Positions 1 through 12,625 of a stretch of DNA of 64,000 nt are shown here, one piece after another. The DNA is from Lingula anatina (taxonomy: Eukaryota; Brachiopoda; Lingulata; Lingulida; Lingulidae), in NCBI RefSeq assembly GCF_001039355.2, contig NW_019775447.1, forward strand, positions 456,722-520,721, given 5' to 3'. The notes under the pieces were generated by a model that was not told where the DNA came from, searched no databases, and saw only the letters and a list, made by a program, of their open reading frames with translations. The position numbers and the translations under genes are program-made. Positions within the stretch are counted from its first letter, which is position 1, and each line of letters starts with the position of its first letter.

Positions 1-640
1 GTGAAGGTCATGGGTTAAATTTGACCCCATATTCTGAAAGAGCATGTGCGAATTGGGGGGGGGGGGGGTCAACAAAACATCAATTTTAGCCCACTTCAAT
101 ATTTCTCCATGAAATAGCCAAATGACCTTGAAAATGAGGGTCAAGGTCAAATTTGACATTTGATTTGGGGGTTTTGGGTATATGTTTGGGGTAGTTTACT
201 ATAGCATGCTATGACCAAAAACCAGTGTTTCATGGAGAAACTGCCAAACTCAAGATTTCTGCAATGTCATAAATATTTAAAAATCTATATTAAAAAAAGT
301 AATTAAGCAGGCGCTACCAATGTAAGGCTAACCTTAGATAAATATATAGGGCATCATTTGCCACTATGATCGGGGCTCTGAGACTTCCGGTTTCTGAGAT
401 CTCGGAAACAAACCTTTTTTGAGCCCGTTTGGCCATTAGCGACCTTGACCTTGACCTACTTGCATAAAACTAGGTCATTATCTGTGGATTCACCTCAGTA
501 TCACTGACCATAAGGCCCATAGCCATATGGCTAATACTTAAGGCCTTATGTCAATTTCAAATTTTACAAATTTTGCCTTTAAAAGCCTCTGTGACCTTGA
601 AAAGTAGGTCAAGGTCACTGAAACTGGGTCTATGGCATAT
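1..640. repeat. TGACCTTGA-rich interspersed repeat
   Basis: The stretch repeats short phrases such as AAGGTCAAGGTCA and TGACCTTGACCTTGACC on both strands, with no open coding frame. Similar wording (AAGGTCAAATTCAAGGTCACAG-type phrases) occurs at 26.6-27.0 kb. I read it as a degenerate interspersed or minisatellite-like repeat of unknown family. Confidence 0.45.
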
Positions 641-820
641 TCTTACCATAGGCTACCTATGTAAATTATTTCAGATTTTTCGCGAAAAAAAACGTGTGGA
701 AAGAATAATAATAATAACTATAATACTACCAAAAACAATAGTATTCCCCTACGGGGAATCCTAATAATAAGAATAACTATAATACTACCAAAAACAATAG
801 TATTCCCCTATGGGAAATCC

Positions 821-869
<49 letters not shown>
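821..869. repeat. (TAA)n microsatellite
   Basis: Uninterrupted TAA trinucleotide tract of about 16 units. Just upstream, 717-760 and 776-820 are two near-identical copies of a 60-bp phrase (CTATAATACTACCAAAAACA). Confidence 0.9.
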
Positions 870-870
<1 letters not shown>

Positions 871-1429
871 TTGATATTGACAACTAGAGAGCATTCTGAA
901 AGTACAGACTTTAGCCACCTGTCATGAAAAATGTTATCAAAATTTGTGAAAAAACATTTTGAGATCTTGTCCACAATCAAACCTATAAACCAACACCAAT
1001 AAAAACATTCTCTTACTCTAGTTGTTGGCATAGGGAATAAAATGGATTTATTTCATGGCACTTTCCATTAAAATCTTTGACCCTGGCCTTACTCAGTGAT
1101 TGCAAACATATGACACTGAAGATAAAAAGAATAGTTTTTTATAGCATAAATATGAGGTAAACAATGGTTAGTTTATTAAATACTGTTCTAAAACAGACTT
1201 TTTAAAGCTCTTTGAAAACAAGTTTTTTGTATAGTTTTAAAATATTTGAAAATTTTTGACTTCTTACATTCCATGGCAGTTAATTCCCAAAGTTTGGAGC
1301 ATGTGTTGCAAGTGCCAAGTTCCTATAACACATAATTGCCATCTTATGGTAACTGTATATTTATGAAAAATGCCAAAATTTGCATTTTCCATAGCTCTCT
1401 CAAGTTTTGATTTTTGTGTATACAATCAC

Positions 1430-1900
1430 AGTGTGTCTGTCAGTTCTCTCCTGTAGATCATTGTTCCTTGCAGAAAGGACTGCCAGATCCTTGGCAATGT
1501 CATGGTCCCCAGGTGGGAGAACAGGGTTCACTTTATGCCTCTGACCTTATCTGATGTTGTCTATCAGGATATCCATTTGATGGTTTACTAGGAATAATAT
1601 AGGAGAGAGGATAAGTCCTTGATGGATGCCAGAGTTCACTGGCAATGGTTCTGAGAAGTGGTTGCTGTCAGGAATTACGCTGCTCTTAAAATTACTTTAT
1701 TACAGTTTGGTGTGATAATCTTGCCAGGGATCCCAGAAGACTCCAGATTTTCCCAAAGAGTCTCCCTATACAACATTGTAGGCATCCACAACCCTTGTGG
1801 AATCCAGCCTATTCCTGTCTCAGCCTGCTGTCAATGGCTGAAGTAATTCTCTGAAGAAGAATCCTGCAGAAGATCTTGCTTGGGATAGAGAAAAGAGTTA
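1430..1900 (-). pseudogene. Decayed non-LTR retrotransposon reverse transcriptase
   Basis: Read on the minus strand and allowing frameshifts, the stretch contains recognisable LINE reverse transcriptase phrases in the expected order: SIPSKIFCRILL and DSRLRQEQAGF (finger region), then FSEPLPVNSGIHQG and LSPILFLV (palm), then an eroded catalytic motif where the usual FADD reads IAKDLAVLS, followed by NNDLQERTD. Stops and frameshifts interrupt every frame, so the copy is dead. The wording resembles the RTE/CR1-like elements common in marine invertebrates; the exact clade cannot be told by eye. Confidence 0.65.
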
Positions 1901-1959
1901 TGCCACTTTGTTGTCACAGTTATGCAAGTTACCTTTCTTTGGAATTTTTATGATAAGAC

Positions 1960-4900
1960 CCTTGGCCCAGTCATATTAATTCTGGCTTTTTAAGTGTGTT
2001 AATTTGAATTGTCATGGGCTTGATGCCTTATGCTAGTTAGATGTTCCTAACATACATGTTAGCTGTTGTGCATATTTAAAATTTGGTGTGGAATTTACAT
2101 TATGTAATATTGCATTTTTATATTGTGTATTTTTTACTTTTACGTTTGTCCATTTTACAGCGTTGCTGCCTTGTACTGTATTGGAGTTATTAAAAGGCTT
2201 TGTTTTCTCTACAAGCATTCGAAAATACTGCATAAAATATCTTTATACTGGTACACAGATGATATTTCACTTATTTTGAGGCAGATACTATATTCTTACA
2301 CTGATGTTAAGTAATCTAGTTTGTTAATAATGGTTGCAATGTTAAACTCTGGGGCGGATCCAGGATTATTAAAGGGGGGAGGGGGTCGGCAGATGCGAAG
2401 CGACCTCCCCCTACCTTCCCCCCCCCCCCCCAATTAATTTTTATTTATTTCAAATTTCCTGTTGTGTTAATTTATGGAAAATTTGATTGTGTGGCATTTA
2501 CCACAATCATTATTATATTAGAGTGAATTTGGATAATTTTCTTTGGTATTAGATATCTTGAAAACATTTATTGATCTCAAGGATTTTTGATCGCAACTAA
2601 TTTCCTGTTCATCTCAATGTGGTACATTTTATTGTGCTTGTTATTATACAACCAATATAAATAGAATATTAATTATGTTATTTTATGTTGGTTGCCAAGG
2701 TTACCAAGCGACTTTTACACAGTCTGAGAACATTTTATATTGATAAAACCAACTGCTACATTAATGGGTTACAATTTCAGTGCCAGTATGTTTTGATGGC
2801 AAAAAGTTACAGCCTGCATGTCTGGTAATGCAGAACAGTCGGATTAAAAAAAAAAAACGTTTGCTGAAGGGAACATGCAGAAGTCGAAGCAGTACAGTGT
2901 TTATGTATTTATACGTAGTGGTAAGAATGTATTACCAAACGTTGATTTCACGGTGATTTCATGCCGATTGATGATTGAAACTATGATAAATCACACTTCT
3001 GCGGATAGATTAAACCTTAAGGAGTTTAGGTACGAAAAAGAAATCTTTTAACTGAAAATAAAACCACTTTTGGACACATTTTCCTGGTCGAGTTTGGGCA
3101 TTTTGGTTGAACTTTTTTGGTAAAACATTTACGATTTTTGTTAGAGGTACATGTTTACGGTTCTCAGTCAATTCTAAAACATTTGGTGTATTTTTTTAAA
3201 CATTCTAATGTTGTTCTGTAATGACTGTAACAGCTCGAGAACTGTTTTTGGGAAGTCCTTCAGAATGTCCTAGAACTGATTAAGAGCATTTTTCATTACA
3301 AGACAAACACATTATGTTCTAGGACAAATTGAAAGTTAAATGAGAATTTTTCGCAGTGGTTTTGCCCCTTCCAGAAAACCGAAATGTTGGTTGAAGTTGT
3401 GCCTATAAGGCATGTTTATTTCAAACTGAGGTTTCCAGAAATATAAAAACAAAGTTGATGATTTTTATAATAAATTGCTGCCAAGTATGGGCGTAAAATC
3501 CCCCTTTGAGGGTGTCTTTTTAGTTTTTGATGCATTCAAACAAAACGCTCTATCCTATCCTTGCCTTCTTGTGTAATCTTGTATTTTGATTTTTACTTTT
3601 CTGCTGATGCGGTTTAAATGTGAAAAACGTTAACATAAGAACTCGTTTATCAGGAATTTTGTATATATAGATTCGCCTCCACCCCACTCCTTTTTGAGCT
3701 TGGCATGTTATTTACATACAAAAACAGGTAAATCTTTTTTTTTCTGTATTTTTTTCAAAACTAATGAAAGGCCTGTTCTGTGTAAGCAGGATACATGATG
3801 ATTAAAGACCTACGGGTGTTGTCACTTAATAGTCCATGAAACGAATTTTGGTCGTGCTTTCGTAAACCCAATGCTGCCTGCTTCATTTATTTATAACAGT
3901 GTATCCAAACAGGTTTGCAAGATCATTTTTCTAAAACTAACGTCGTCTCAACAAAAATGCATTTCCATCTCCAACCATTATAAGCTCGAACTCTGCCACC
4001 CCCCCTCCCCCCCTCCTCGACTAGGGCTTGAACCACAATCTGGCCCCAGCGTTTGGTTTTAATTGTTTTGTATAGGAGAGGATTACGATGTATTAAGCAG
4101 GACATAATTTCGCCTCTTTACTGAGTAAACAGAAAATTTCCTGGCTCCAGATTGTAGTACTTTTTTGTACTACGTATTGTGATAAAATACACGGTAGGTA
4201 TTTAAACGGTTTCAGGTGAGGATGATCTGTTTGAAATTGATAGTGCAGTTTTCACCCCAAAAACGCTGCTATGACGTCATTAGCTGGAATTAGCTAATTC
4301 ACCTTGATGTTTTTTTGATGCCACGACATTATCTCATAAAATGACAATGGATAAGCGGATAAGGAAAAAATCGACCTCCTTTAACAAAGCGGCGTCTTTC
4401 CCAGATCACATTTTTTTTAGCTCATTTTTGTTTTCTGATCATCCAAATTAAGTTGAAAGCACATAGAGCTTATATCACGTTGAGTACCATCATGTTTTTG
4501 TGGTAAAAACTAAAACAACCAGCATGTCTGGCAATGTGGAACAGTGATTATGCATCCATTCAAATAGGCACGTTTTAACCTATTTTCACTGTCTAGAGGC
4601 AATTTTTTAATTTATCGAATTTAGCGATAGATTCCTTATATACGACATCAATATAGGCTTACTTACTTGCTATCTTCACTAATTACTACTTACTATCTTT
4701 ACTAACTTAAAACTGCAACTTTTATCATTGTCGGATCCAGGGTGTCAATAAGAATGGGACTTGTGAATTTATTTTTGCTCTCTTTCCAGTATGACCACTA
4801 TAATCCCTTTGGCGATAGTAGTAAGGTGGGGCAGTTTTGCTGAACAAAGCGCATAGGTCATGTTGCTGTAGAGCTGCTCTCTACCAGGAACTAGCTGAGT

Positions 4901-5928
4901 GATGTCATTTTTGTACAAAATTTTACGCTGAACCGAAATGTGCACATCATTAGCCAGAGAATTGTCGGTGAATATCTGGTAAAAAAAAAAAACCTGTCCG
5001 TAACACTGGCAGAGGGTACTTTAAAACACCTAGAAATCAGTGGGCGTCTTGTCTGTCTTATACTCCTGAGCCAGGGCACTGCAAGGGCCCATCAAACTAA
5101 CTAATGGACTAGAATGGGTAGGCCTACCGTCCTAGTCTGGAGTGCTGGCGTAAAACGACATTCCCTTTGGTCCCTACCCCTCCGTCCACCTACGTTGCGT
5201 GAAAGCCTTCGAAATTATAGAATTATGGTTGCTGGAAAGAATCCAAGAATCCCCATCTGCTGTTTCCAGTTCCACCCTTTTAGATCTCTAGGTGACCAAA
5301 GATAATAATAGCTCTGCATTGCCTCTAAAATAGCGGCCGTTCATAAATGTATCCTGTAAGCGATTTTTCCAGCCATATCGAATTTTCCTCGAATATGTTT
5401 CTCCTACTTTATTGCTCGACCTGTCTCTGCACTGGGATTCGTTGTTTTATACTATTTCTAATTAAAAATTCTTCCGCCATGTTTTCCTGCACATTTCAGA
5501 TGGAAATGTCGACATCATTTTTTTTTTATTTGAGGAGATTTATCATTTTTAAGGACTGCGCTGGGATAGATATGCGTCATTAACATGGAAAATTAGACTT
5601 TGAGATATTTTCAAACGCGTATAGTACCAGTATACCTTTGAAACCCTTTAGTCTTGTTGTTGTCAAAATATTAGTTTCCGTTTGTTTGCAGTTTTAACAA
5701 TATAAAATGGAAGTGGGCAGTTATCAAAAACCATATGTATTCTGATTTGTGCGTCTCAAAGTGAAATCATTAGGATAAATCAATTTGAATTATACGATAA
5801 ACGACCTTAGTCAGGAGCTTGGCTTTTCGTGATAGTGCCAAATAATGACGTTAACGTCACTGACAGCGAGTACTTAACCAGCGTGTCAAGCCCACGAACG
5901 TACAAACAACGTAATGTCTTAGAGTACA
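1960..5928. other. Intergenic stretch with no recognisable gene
   Basis: No ORF here looks coding; those present are short, AT-rich and without family motifs. It holds poly-C and poly-G runs at about 2380-2430 and poly-T/poly-A runs, but I see no TIR element or RNA gene. Confidence 0.5.
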
Positions 5929-6139
5929 TTCACAACGAATCTATTGTATTAACTAGTCCGCATTAAGTCCAAGGGGACTTTCGCTGAGTGCAATCAGATA
6001 AACATGCCTCCTCCTGGCATTGAGTAGAATACAGAAAAGCAGGATATTATAGACATTATACGATCGAGCACGTTGTAAACAAGAGGTGTGTTAATCTGAT
6101 TGTATTCAGCAAGTCCCTGTGGACTTCATTCGTTGTGAA
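5929..6139. mobile_element. MITE family 2, copy with 12-bp perfect TIRs
   Basis: The element starts TTCACAACGAAT (5929-5940) and ends with its exact reverse complement ATTCGTTGTGAA (6128-6139). The inner sequence is also largely palindromic: GAGTGCAATCAGATAAACATGCC on the left mirrors the TTAATCTGATTG-TATTCAGC region on the right. It has no coding capacity. Related copies lie at 18.6, 30.3, 32.0 and 39.5 kb. Confidence 0.75.
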
Positions 6140-6454
6140 CACCCCCTCAAAGAACAAGAGTTCTATTTGATTTCTCAGTTTCCAATTTTACAAAGAAGAG
6201 ATGTAGCAGTCTGCGAGCTGGTCATTATGTTGATAAATAAATAAATACAGACTTGACATTTAATGTGGACTATTTTTGTTTCAAAGGTATGTCCAGGTAA
6301 AAATATATTATTTATTTCTAATACGTGCATTTCAAGTAAATATGTAGATAAATGTGAAGTCGGGTGTGTCAGTAATAATCAACTTACTGCCTTGACTGAA
6401 GCACTGCTGCATTACGTAATGTGTAGTGATTTCTTTTGGGCTGGTCTAAGTACA

Positions 6455-6597
6455 CCTACTGAAGCTGTTAGGGGGTAAGTACCTATCGTTTAGCAGCTTC
6501 AGTAGGCGTGCCAGACATCAGAGCTGCTTAAACTGAAAACAATTTAGCAAGAAACTCCGCGGAGATGGGTCAATCCTGTTAGATCAATCTAGGTATT
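6455..6597. mobile_element. MITE family 1, partial foldback copy
   Basis: The sequence CCTACTGAAGCTGTTAGGGG is followed at once by its mirror TTTAGCAGCTTCAGTAGGCG, then by the long right arm ending GTTAGATCAATCTAGG. The left arm is truncated. It matches the copies at 15.1, 18.2, 20.8, 23.4 and 29.5 kb. Confidence 0.7.
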
Positions 6598-6734
6598 AGA
6601 ATGAGGTCTTTATAATTGGCGACTGATCAGAATGTTATGTACTTTATGGAGATGGGTCAATCCTGTTAGATCAATCTGGGTATGGGAAGGAGGTATTTAT
6701 AATTGGTGACTGATCAGAATGTTATGTACTTTAC
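6561..6734. repeat. 87-bp tandem duplication
   Basis: Two head-to-tail copies (6561-6647 and 6648-6734) begin GGAGATGGGTCAATCCTG and end ATGTTATGTACTTTA. They differ at only a few positions. The duplication captures the right end of the neighbouring MITE. Confidence 0.85.
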
Positions 6735-6739
6735 GAAGT

Positions 6740-7832
6740 TAAATAAATCAGCAATGTTAAACCAATCTCTTATACAAGTGACCTATCACTCTTCCAGTTG
6801 ACTTAACGGCTTCCACCCAAGTATACAGAAAATGCAAAACTACCTTTCACTGCACAACTGGCCAATTCATTGAAGTCAGATGCTCAGTGTCAACCCCCCC
6901 AAAAAATGCTATGCTGGTAACAGCTCCTTTTAAGTTTGAGAACTTTACATTCACCTTCTTCCTTTTCCTGGGCAGAGGATAAATATTATTTCTGAAAACC
7001 CTATTAGTTTTAAACAGATTTAAAACAATTAAGATTAATCTTAAAAACAAGCCTCTTGAAATGGTTTACTGTTTATTGTATGCTTTGAAATTACATTTGA
7101 AGAATAAAGTATGTATAAAGAAATCATACTGGCCATGAAAAAGAAAATCCGAGATTCACCTTTATTTGTTTTGCTTGTAATGAATTGTAGTGACATTTAC
7201 CTGTGTAACTTATGACCTTCCCTTTTGATATATATATATATATTGCATAACAAAATGGGAGATAGCAAAACCACGAAGGAGAAAATAATTAAATTACAAA
7301 AAGTGACCAAAACATTTTTGTAAAAAAAAAAATAATAAAATGAAATAAAAAACATCAGTTCAGAAATGGAGCAACTTCATCAAAGACATCTCTTTAGAAA
7401 CTTACCCTTTCTTTCAGTATGGAAACTACATAAATATTAAAGTATTTTATATAATATATAAATAAATGCCCTAAAACTAAACACCTTCCTGTGTAAACCG
7501 ACTGCTGGCTGTTCTTTCCACCATCCCCTAGCATGACTCATGGCAGCATATATTTCACAAGACTAACCTAATAAATGTCAGTGATGTACTTACAGACTTA
7601 ATTTTATTTACATACAAAAAGTAAAGTTTGTTTTAAAAAAGGATAACATGGAAAAAACATTTAAAATCATTTTTTGGTTCGACAATGGAGAGCAAAGTAC
7701 GAGTTTAACATATTTGTGATTGATTGTTCAGCAATATGGAACCAAACTCATGAAGTTTACATGTACATATAATAAAGTGGCTTCAGATTTGATAGATATA
7801 CCACACTTCCTTTACAAAAAACAACACAAGTC
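6740..7832. other. 3' flank / probable 3' UTR of the downstream minus-strand gene
   Basis: AT-rich, no gene seen. On the minus strand, AATAAA hexamers occur at 7603-7608 (about 225 nt after the stop of the 924-residue gene) and at 7161-7166, so the 3' UTR of that gene probably ends somewhere in this stretch. A short (TA)n lies near 7230. Confidence 0.45.
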
Positions 7833-10800
7833 TTAATCTAGGCAAATAACTACAGGATGCTCAGTGTCCTTTTGATGTGTGCCATTTTTTCCTGTTGTAT
7901 TATTATTATAAACTGCTGGTGAAGGACTTGGTGTGTGTGCCTGTGGGACAATAGCTTCATCTCCCCTCTGTCGCTCAATCATTTGGATCGAACACTCTTT
8001 ATTTGTAGTAGTATATCTAATTGGTCCAGGAACTTTTTCAAGACCATCTTTCTGTTGTAGGAGTTTGTTAATTGCATTGTCCAATGATCCTTTGCCTTTT
8101 TTAGCAGGAGGACCTTGAAGACTTTCTGAAGCCGGGCGTTTATTGCCCATCACCTGTGTATCATGGTTCATGGTATTTTCCATCCCAACTGCCCTAGGCT
8201 GTATTCTAGGAGATGTTTGCTGGTTTACGTTTTCACTATTATCTTCATCAACTACCATCTTATTTTTCAAAATATACTTGAGTTGTGGTAAAAACGTTTT
8301 AAAATCAGAAAATTTGATCATACTTGAATTTGAAAATGGTTCAGGTTGCATGCACATTTGCATGAATTCTTTTCCCATTTCACTGGAGCACTGGGTGATG
8401 CCGACTTCAAGAACATTCTCTAAAACAAACTGAAATTCCTCGATGGAACAACCTCTTAAAAATCTAGCAGCAATCTCTTGCAGTAAGATATATTTCTCTC
8501 CACTGCCTGCCATTACCAGACAAGGAACATTCCTACCACCCACATTTACCATTGATACTTTGTGGCCAGAGGTGGATGGTTGCCTGTTTGTTACAATACT
8601 TGGTTGTGGTCTGCTACTATTGACACCATTTACTGTAACCTGTGCTGGAGTCACTGGAAATGAATTATCCGATTTCTGAACCAAGTTTCTCATAGATTCT
8701 GGAAGTGGATTTGATGGACTTCCTGATATGTACTGTCCATGTGGTGGATGATGACCAGTAGAGATTGTATTTGGAACACTGCCATATTGCTTCGAGGTTG
8801 CAGTATAGGCTGAAGGTGCTGATGGAGTTTTGCAGACTGGGTTTGGAGCTCCTGAAGCATATGGATAATTTTGAGGGTTCACCTGCCTAGATGCAGTGGT
8901 AGTAGTTGGCCTCCCAGAAGCTGCAGAAGGGCGATTCTGACTTTGACTATATGGTGGTGGAGGTGGTAATCCTGGGAAAAATGGAAAACTTCCAAATATT
9001 GGAAACATTCCAGGTCTTACTTGTTGTTGCATGAATGGCACCATCCCTGGGAAGCCCATAAATCCTGTAGCAGGGTATTGCATCATGCTTGCTGCTCCAA
9101 CAGTTGTCTGTATTGGATACTGCTGGTTACCTGTAAAATGTTGGATTTTTTAAATATCTAACAAACAAGTAAATGACATAAATCAGTAAGAGCATACAAG
9201 ACACTGAACACCCCAAAATTAAAGGCAAGTTAAAACTTCATTTTTGGTGGTGATTGTTGAGAGATAAGTAAAATATTTTCAGAACACACCAAACATTAGA
9301 GGTACTACCACCGGCAGAGAGATTCTGAAGAAATGTGCTTTTTTTCATTACATAAAATTACACTAAAGGTCTTATAAAGTGTTTGAGAGTCCAAAAAAGT
9401 TATTGGGGAAAAAAGAAACAAAAACCTTACCCATTCCCATAATACTTGCAACTGTTGTAGTTACTGTGCTCGGTGGTGCAGTCCTGTTTGGAGGTCCTCT
9501 AGCTGACTGGACAGTGTTTTGTGCATTGCTGACCTGTGATGGTTTTTGAAAAGAGCCAATCTGTGACGAAATTGCCCTGGAAGGTCCTCCTGCTTGCTGT
9601 AGGTTCTGAGGAACACTTGGGGCCTTTGTTATGGTGGGTATCTGAGGTCTGGTGTTCTGCTGATTTTTTCCTGGGTGTTGATAAGCTGGTCCTTGGAATG
9701 CAGCCTGTGAGGGTGACTTCAGAGGCATTTGCTGACTGTTAGATGATACGGATGATACAGTAGAAGTTCTGTGAGGAGAAACAATTTGATTTGTAGATGT
9801 AGAACCAGGTAGAAAGGCAACCCCCGAAGAGATTGTTTGCATATACTGACTATTCACACTTGGTGTTCCAGACAAATTTGTGGACATCTGTTGACTTGTT
9901 GGTTGGGGGCGTTGCACAACTGGCTGATGTGGCAGCGTGGATCTAGGAGGTTCTGTGTACTTTGCATGACTAAATGGGTTATCTGGTGGAAGGGGCTGAA
10001 CTTTCGGTTTTGCCAAAGCTTCAACAAGGCTCAATCTCACCAACTTTGTCCTCTCCTTTGCAAATTGAAAATTCAGTCCAGCTTTCTTGCATGCCGAGTT
10101 CATGAATTCACATTCATAATCCATTGGGTCATGCGTGTTGTATTTCAAGTCAACATTATTGAGCAAGTTGGCAGCATATTTGATGACAGACAGAGGCACA
10201 TACTTGAGTCCAGCTCTACACACAAAAGGTACAACAGTGTTGTTCATTTGGATCCATCCTCCTAATCCTGGCTTAGCTCCTGTCATCATGCCATTTCTCC
10301 ATTTATCCAATTCACTTTCTGAGAAAGAACCTTTTACTAGCTCATAAAACTCATTGAATTCAGACACTTTAACAACAAGATCTTTTGTTGTGAATGGAGC
10401 TGGGCCATATTCATATGCACAATGTTCCACATTGATCTCAATCATCAGCTTTGCTTCATTGGGTGTAATGTAATAACTCATCAACGGAGGCCTTTTTGTT
10501 AATTCATCCGGGTACACATTTGGAAACTTAGACAAGAGTTTCATCTCTACAACACGAACAGCAACAAATTTTTTATTTTGCCTTAATAAGTATGGAATGC
10601 TAACTCCATCAATAGTTTCCCAACCAAACAAACCACAAGCACTTGCATAGTCTATCTGGTTTTCATCAATTGCTGCTGTCTGCTGTGGTTTAGAGTTAGC
10701 AGTAGCCTGCGGCTGTTGCACTTGAGAATTCTGTGATACAGGTTGGTTGTGTGGGTGGTTTGCCTGTCCTAACTGGTTGACCATTGCCTGGTGTGCCAAT

Positions 10801-10932
10801 GCTTGACTTGCAGTTCCAGGATGAGAAGATTGCTGGGAAACTGCATATTGTGGGGCATTTAGAATATCTGCTGGAGGTTCTGCTTTCACTTGGTAAGGCA
10901 TGTTCATTCACTCTTGGGTACATCTACTCCAG
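7833..10932 (-). CDS. Unrecognised 924-residue Q/P/S/T-rich, probably nuclear protein with three similar folded segments
   Basis: Two coding exons are visible: 10907-9431 (exon begins at 10932 after a TTTTTACAG acceptor, with 5' UTR) and 9130-7833. The donor GTAAGG and acceptor TTTTACAG join in phase, giving exactly 925 codons with the stop. I do not recognise the family. Long Q/P/S/T-rich linkers separate three globular segments at about residues 88-190, 212-300 and 685-785. Each opens with a short strand ending in proline (DGVSIPYLL, NTVVPFVCR, RNVPCLVMA), then a K-aromatic-hydrophobic strand and a helix, so they may be copies of one domain. Residues 823-840 (KRPASESLQGPPAKKGKG) look like a bipartite nuclear localisation signal. 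The N-terminus has a sumoylation consensus (VKAE, residues 7-10) and the last six residues, VVICLD, resemble a SUMO-interacting motif. The start ATG is chosen because the frame opens just after an in-frame TGA. Upstream non-coding exons probably exist. A nuclear regulatory role is inference only. Confidence 0.85.
9131..9430 (-). other. Intron of the 924-residue gene
   Basis: GT-AG intron of 300 bp with donor GTAAGG (9425-9430) and acceptor TTTTACAG (9131-9138). It interrupts a glycine codon (phase 1). Confidence 0.9.
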
Positions 10933-10949
10933 CTGTAAAAATCAAATTA

Positions 10950-11357
10950 AAAATGTATAAGAAAAAATTTGTTTAAGTTATTTTTTGATTTCCTTTATTA
11001 ACATCTAAAATGCTTGAAAACGGAGGTGAAATCAAGTCAGTAAAAGAATGGTTTTCCTCTAATCTCTATGAAGGAAAAGTGCTGTTTGGTCATGATATAA
11101 CTGAAATAAGAAATGCACTCAGAGAGCACAGTCCTCCATCAAGACAAATAATCAATTAATAATCAATTGAAAAATGTATAAGAAAACATTTGTTTAAGTG
11201 ATTTTTTTATTTCCTTTATTAACATCTAAAATGCTTGAAACGGAAGGTGAAATCAAGTCAGTAAAAGAACGGTTTTCCTCTTATCTCTATGAAGGAAAAG
11301 TGCTGTTTGGTCATGATATAACTGAAATAAGAGATGCACTCCATCAAGACAAATAAT
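10950..11357. repeat. About 220-bp tandem duplication containing a short open frame
   Basis: Copies at 10950-11169 and 11170-11357 both run from AAAATGTATAAGAAAA through ATGCTTGAAA to AGACAAATAATCAATTAATAA. On the plus strand each carries an open stretch starting ATG-CTT-GAA, whose peptides share the segment LYEGKVLFGHDITEIR. The first copy encodes 49 residues and the second is shorter. No family is recognised and coding status is doubtful. Confidence 0.75.
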
Positions 11358-11419
11358 CAATTAATAATAAACCATTAATTAATTAATTAATGGATCATCC
11401 CCCAAATCTAAGCACTTTG

Positions 11420-11540
11420 AAGTTAGTTTATTTCTGACCTATCATAAAAATTTCATCAAATCTATTCTTCGCTTTTTGAGTTAGGCTGGTGACAAACAGA
11501 CACACAGAGGTGAAAACAACCTCCATGGTGGAGGTAAAAA
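11420..11540 (+). repeat. SINE/LINE 3'-tail-like sequence
   Basis: The phrase CCTATCATAAAAATTTCATC, followed by TTTTGAGTTAGGCTGGTGAC, AAACAGACACACAGAGG and CCTCCATGGTGGAGGTAA, resembles the 3' tails of SINE/LINE families widespread in marine invertebrates (fixed TTTTYGAGTTA... and GGCGGAGGTAA-type ends). The body of the element is not identifiable. Confidence 0.4.
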
Positions 11541-12367
11541 GTCTTTTAACCTGAAATCTTCTTTGTAAGACTATGTAACCCTATCTCAACTGATAGTTGA
11601 AAGCCTATAAAAGTGGTCAAAATATTACACTACCAAAAGCATTTCCTTCATTACCTACATGGCAAAACATCTTAAACCAAAATACATGATATTTTAAGTC
11701 ATGTTTTTCCAGTGGGACTTCTATCTCGTATCTTTAATGGCTTTTTTAGCCATGCTTTCTTTTTAAATTGGCTTATAAGTTGGTAACAGTTGTTACATTC
11801 CTTGTATGTAACCGTTTTTTAGCATGGGTAGCAATTTCATTTCAAATAAAGAACAAGATGTACCACAGTCATGGCATATCATCAATACAGTCTAATTAAA
11901 AAACAATATGGGAGAAGTTAGAGCAATAACAAATCAGTATACTGACACTTTAAACAAAATGTTACCAGTACAATTTTTGACAGTTACCACTGAAATCCAT
12001 TTCACAAATTGAAATATCATGTGGGTATTTGTTTTAGGCTAAGTATCCTGTCTGATCCAATGCTCAAATCACTTTCAACAGGGTTGGTTGAACAAATTGA
12101 TATAATTATAAAAGATGGGATAAATATAAGTAGGTTAAAAGAAATTTCAAGACACACAAGACCAGAAATATTTCATCTGCAGAATTTGTTAATTTTTACT
12201 AATCAATTTAATTGATATTATAATTTTTTTTTCAATCATGCCATTAAATAGGGATGAGACTAGCATTTAGTGAAAAAATCTGAAAATATTACATAGAGTC
12301 CAGGGGGCTGCTTACAGGGCAATGTTTTATCTGTGCAAAATTGTTTTCTGACAGCCTGTGAACCTCT
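11541..12367. other. Intergenic, nothing recognised
   Basis: AT-rich sequence with no ORF that resembles a protein and no clear repeat structure. Confidence 0.5.
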
Positions 12368-12625
12368 TAGAGCGCATTCAGAACAACAAACGAACAGATA
12401 CAAGGACTAAATATGGTCGACCCACTCTCATACGGCTCCCCACGCGACATCCTTAGGCCAGTTGAATTGAGCCGAAATTTAATTACTGTGCCCCTGCAGG
12501 GATGATGTGTGTGAGAGGCAGAGAGACCATTACAGGATTAAGTGGTCTTCCTTTCATGTAGGTCCGCCATATTTAGGTCACTGCCTAGCTAGCACTCAGC
12601 TCTTCTTGATCTGAATGGGGCCTTA
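12368..12625. mobile_element. MITE family 3, diverged copy
   Basis: Left arm AGCGCATTCAGAAC and CTAAATATGG; right arm CCATATTTAGGTCA and CTGAATGGGGCC. The family hallmarks are the CATATTTAGGTC box about 50 bp from each end and TGAGAGGC near the centre. It is non-coding, and other copies lie at 13.8, 14.2 and 35.1 kb. Confidence 0.65.

Noticed and set aside
777-1031. 84-codon minus-strand frame with a run of isoleucines
   Set aside because: It is the translation of the (TAA)n microsatellite plus flanks, with no protein-like features.
4000-4060. C-rich/GGGG tract as a regulatory G-quadruplex
   Set aside because: The runs are short and irregular, in a region without any gene, so no support beyond composition.
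9837-10265. 142-codon plus-strand frame opposite the 924-residue gene
   Set aside because: It is a shadow of the minus-strand coding exon, which has the coherent domain content and matching splice sites.
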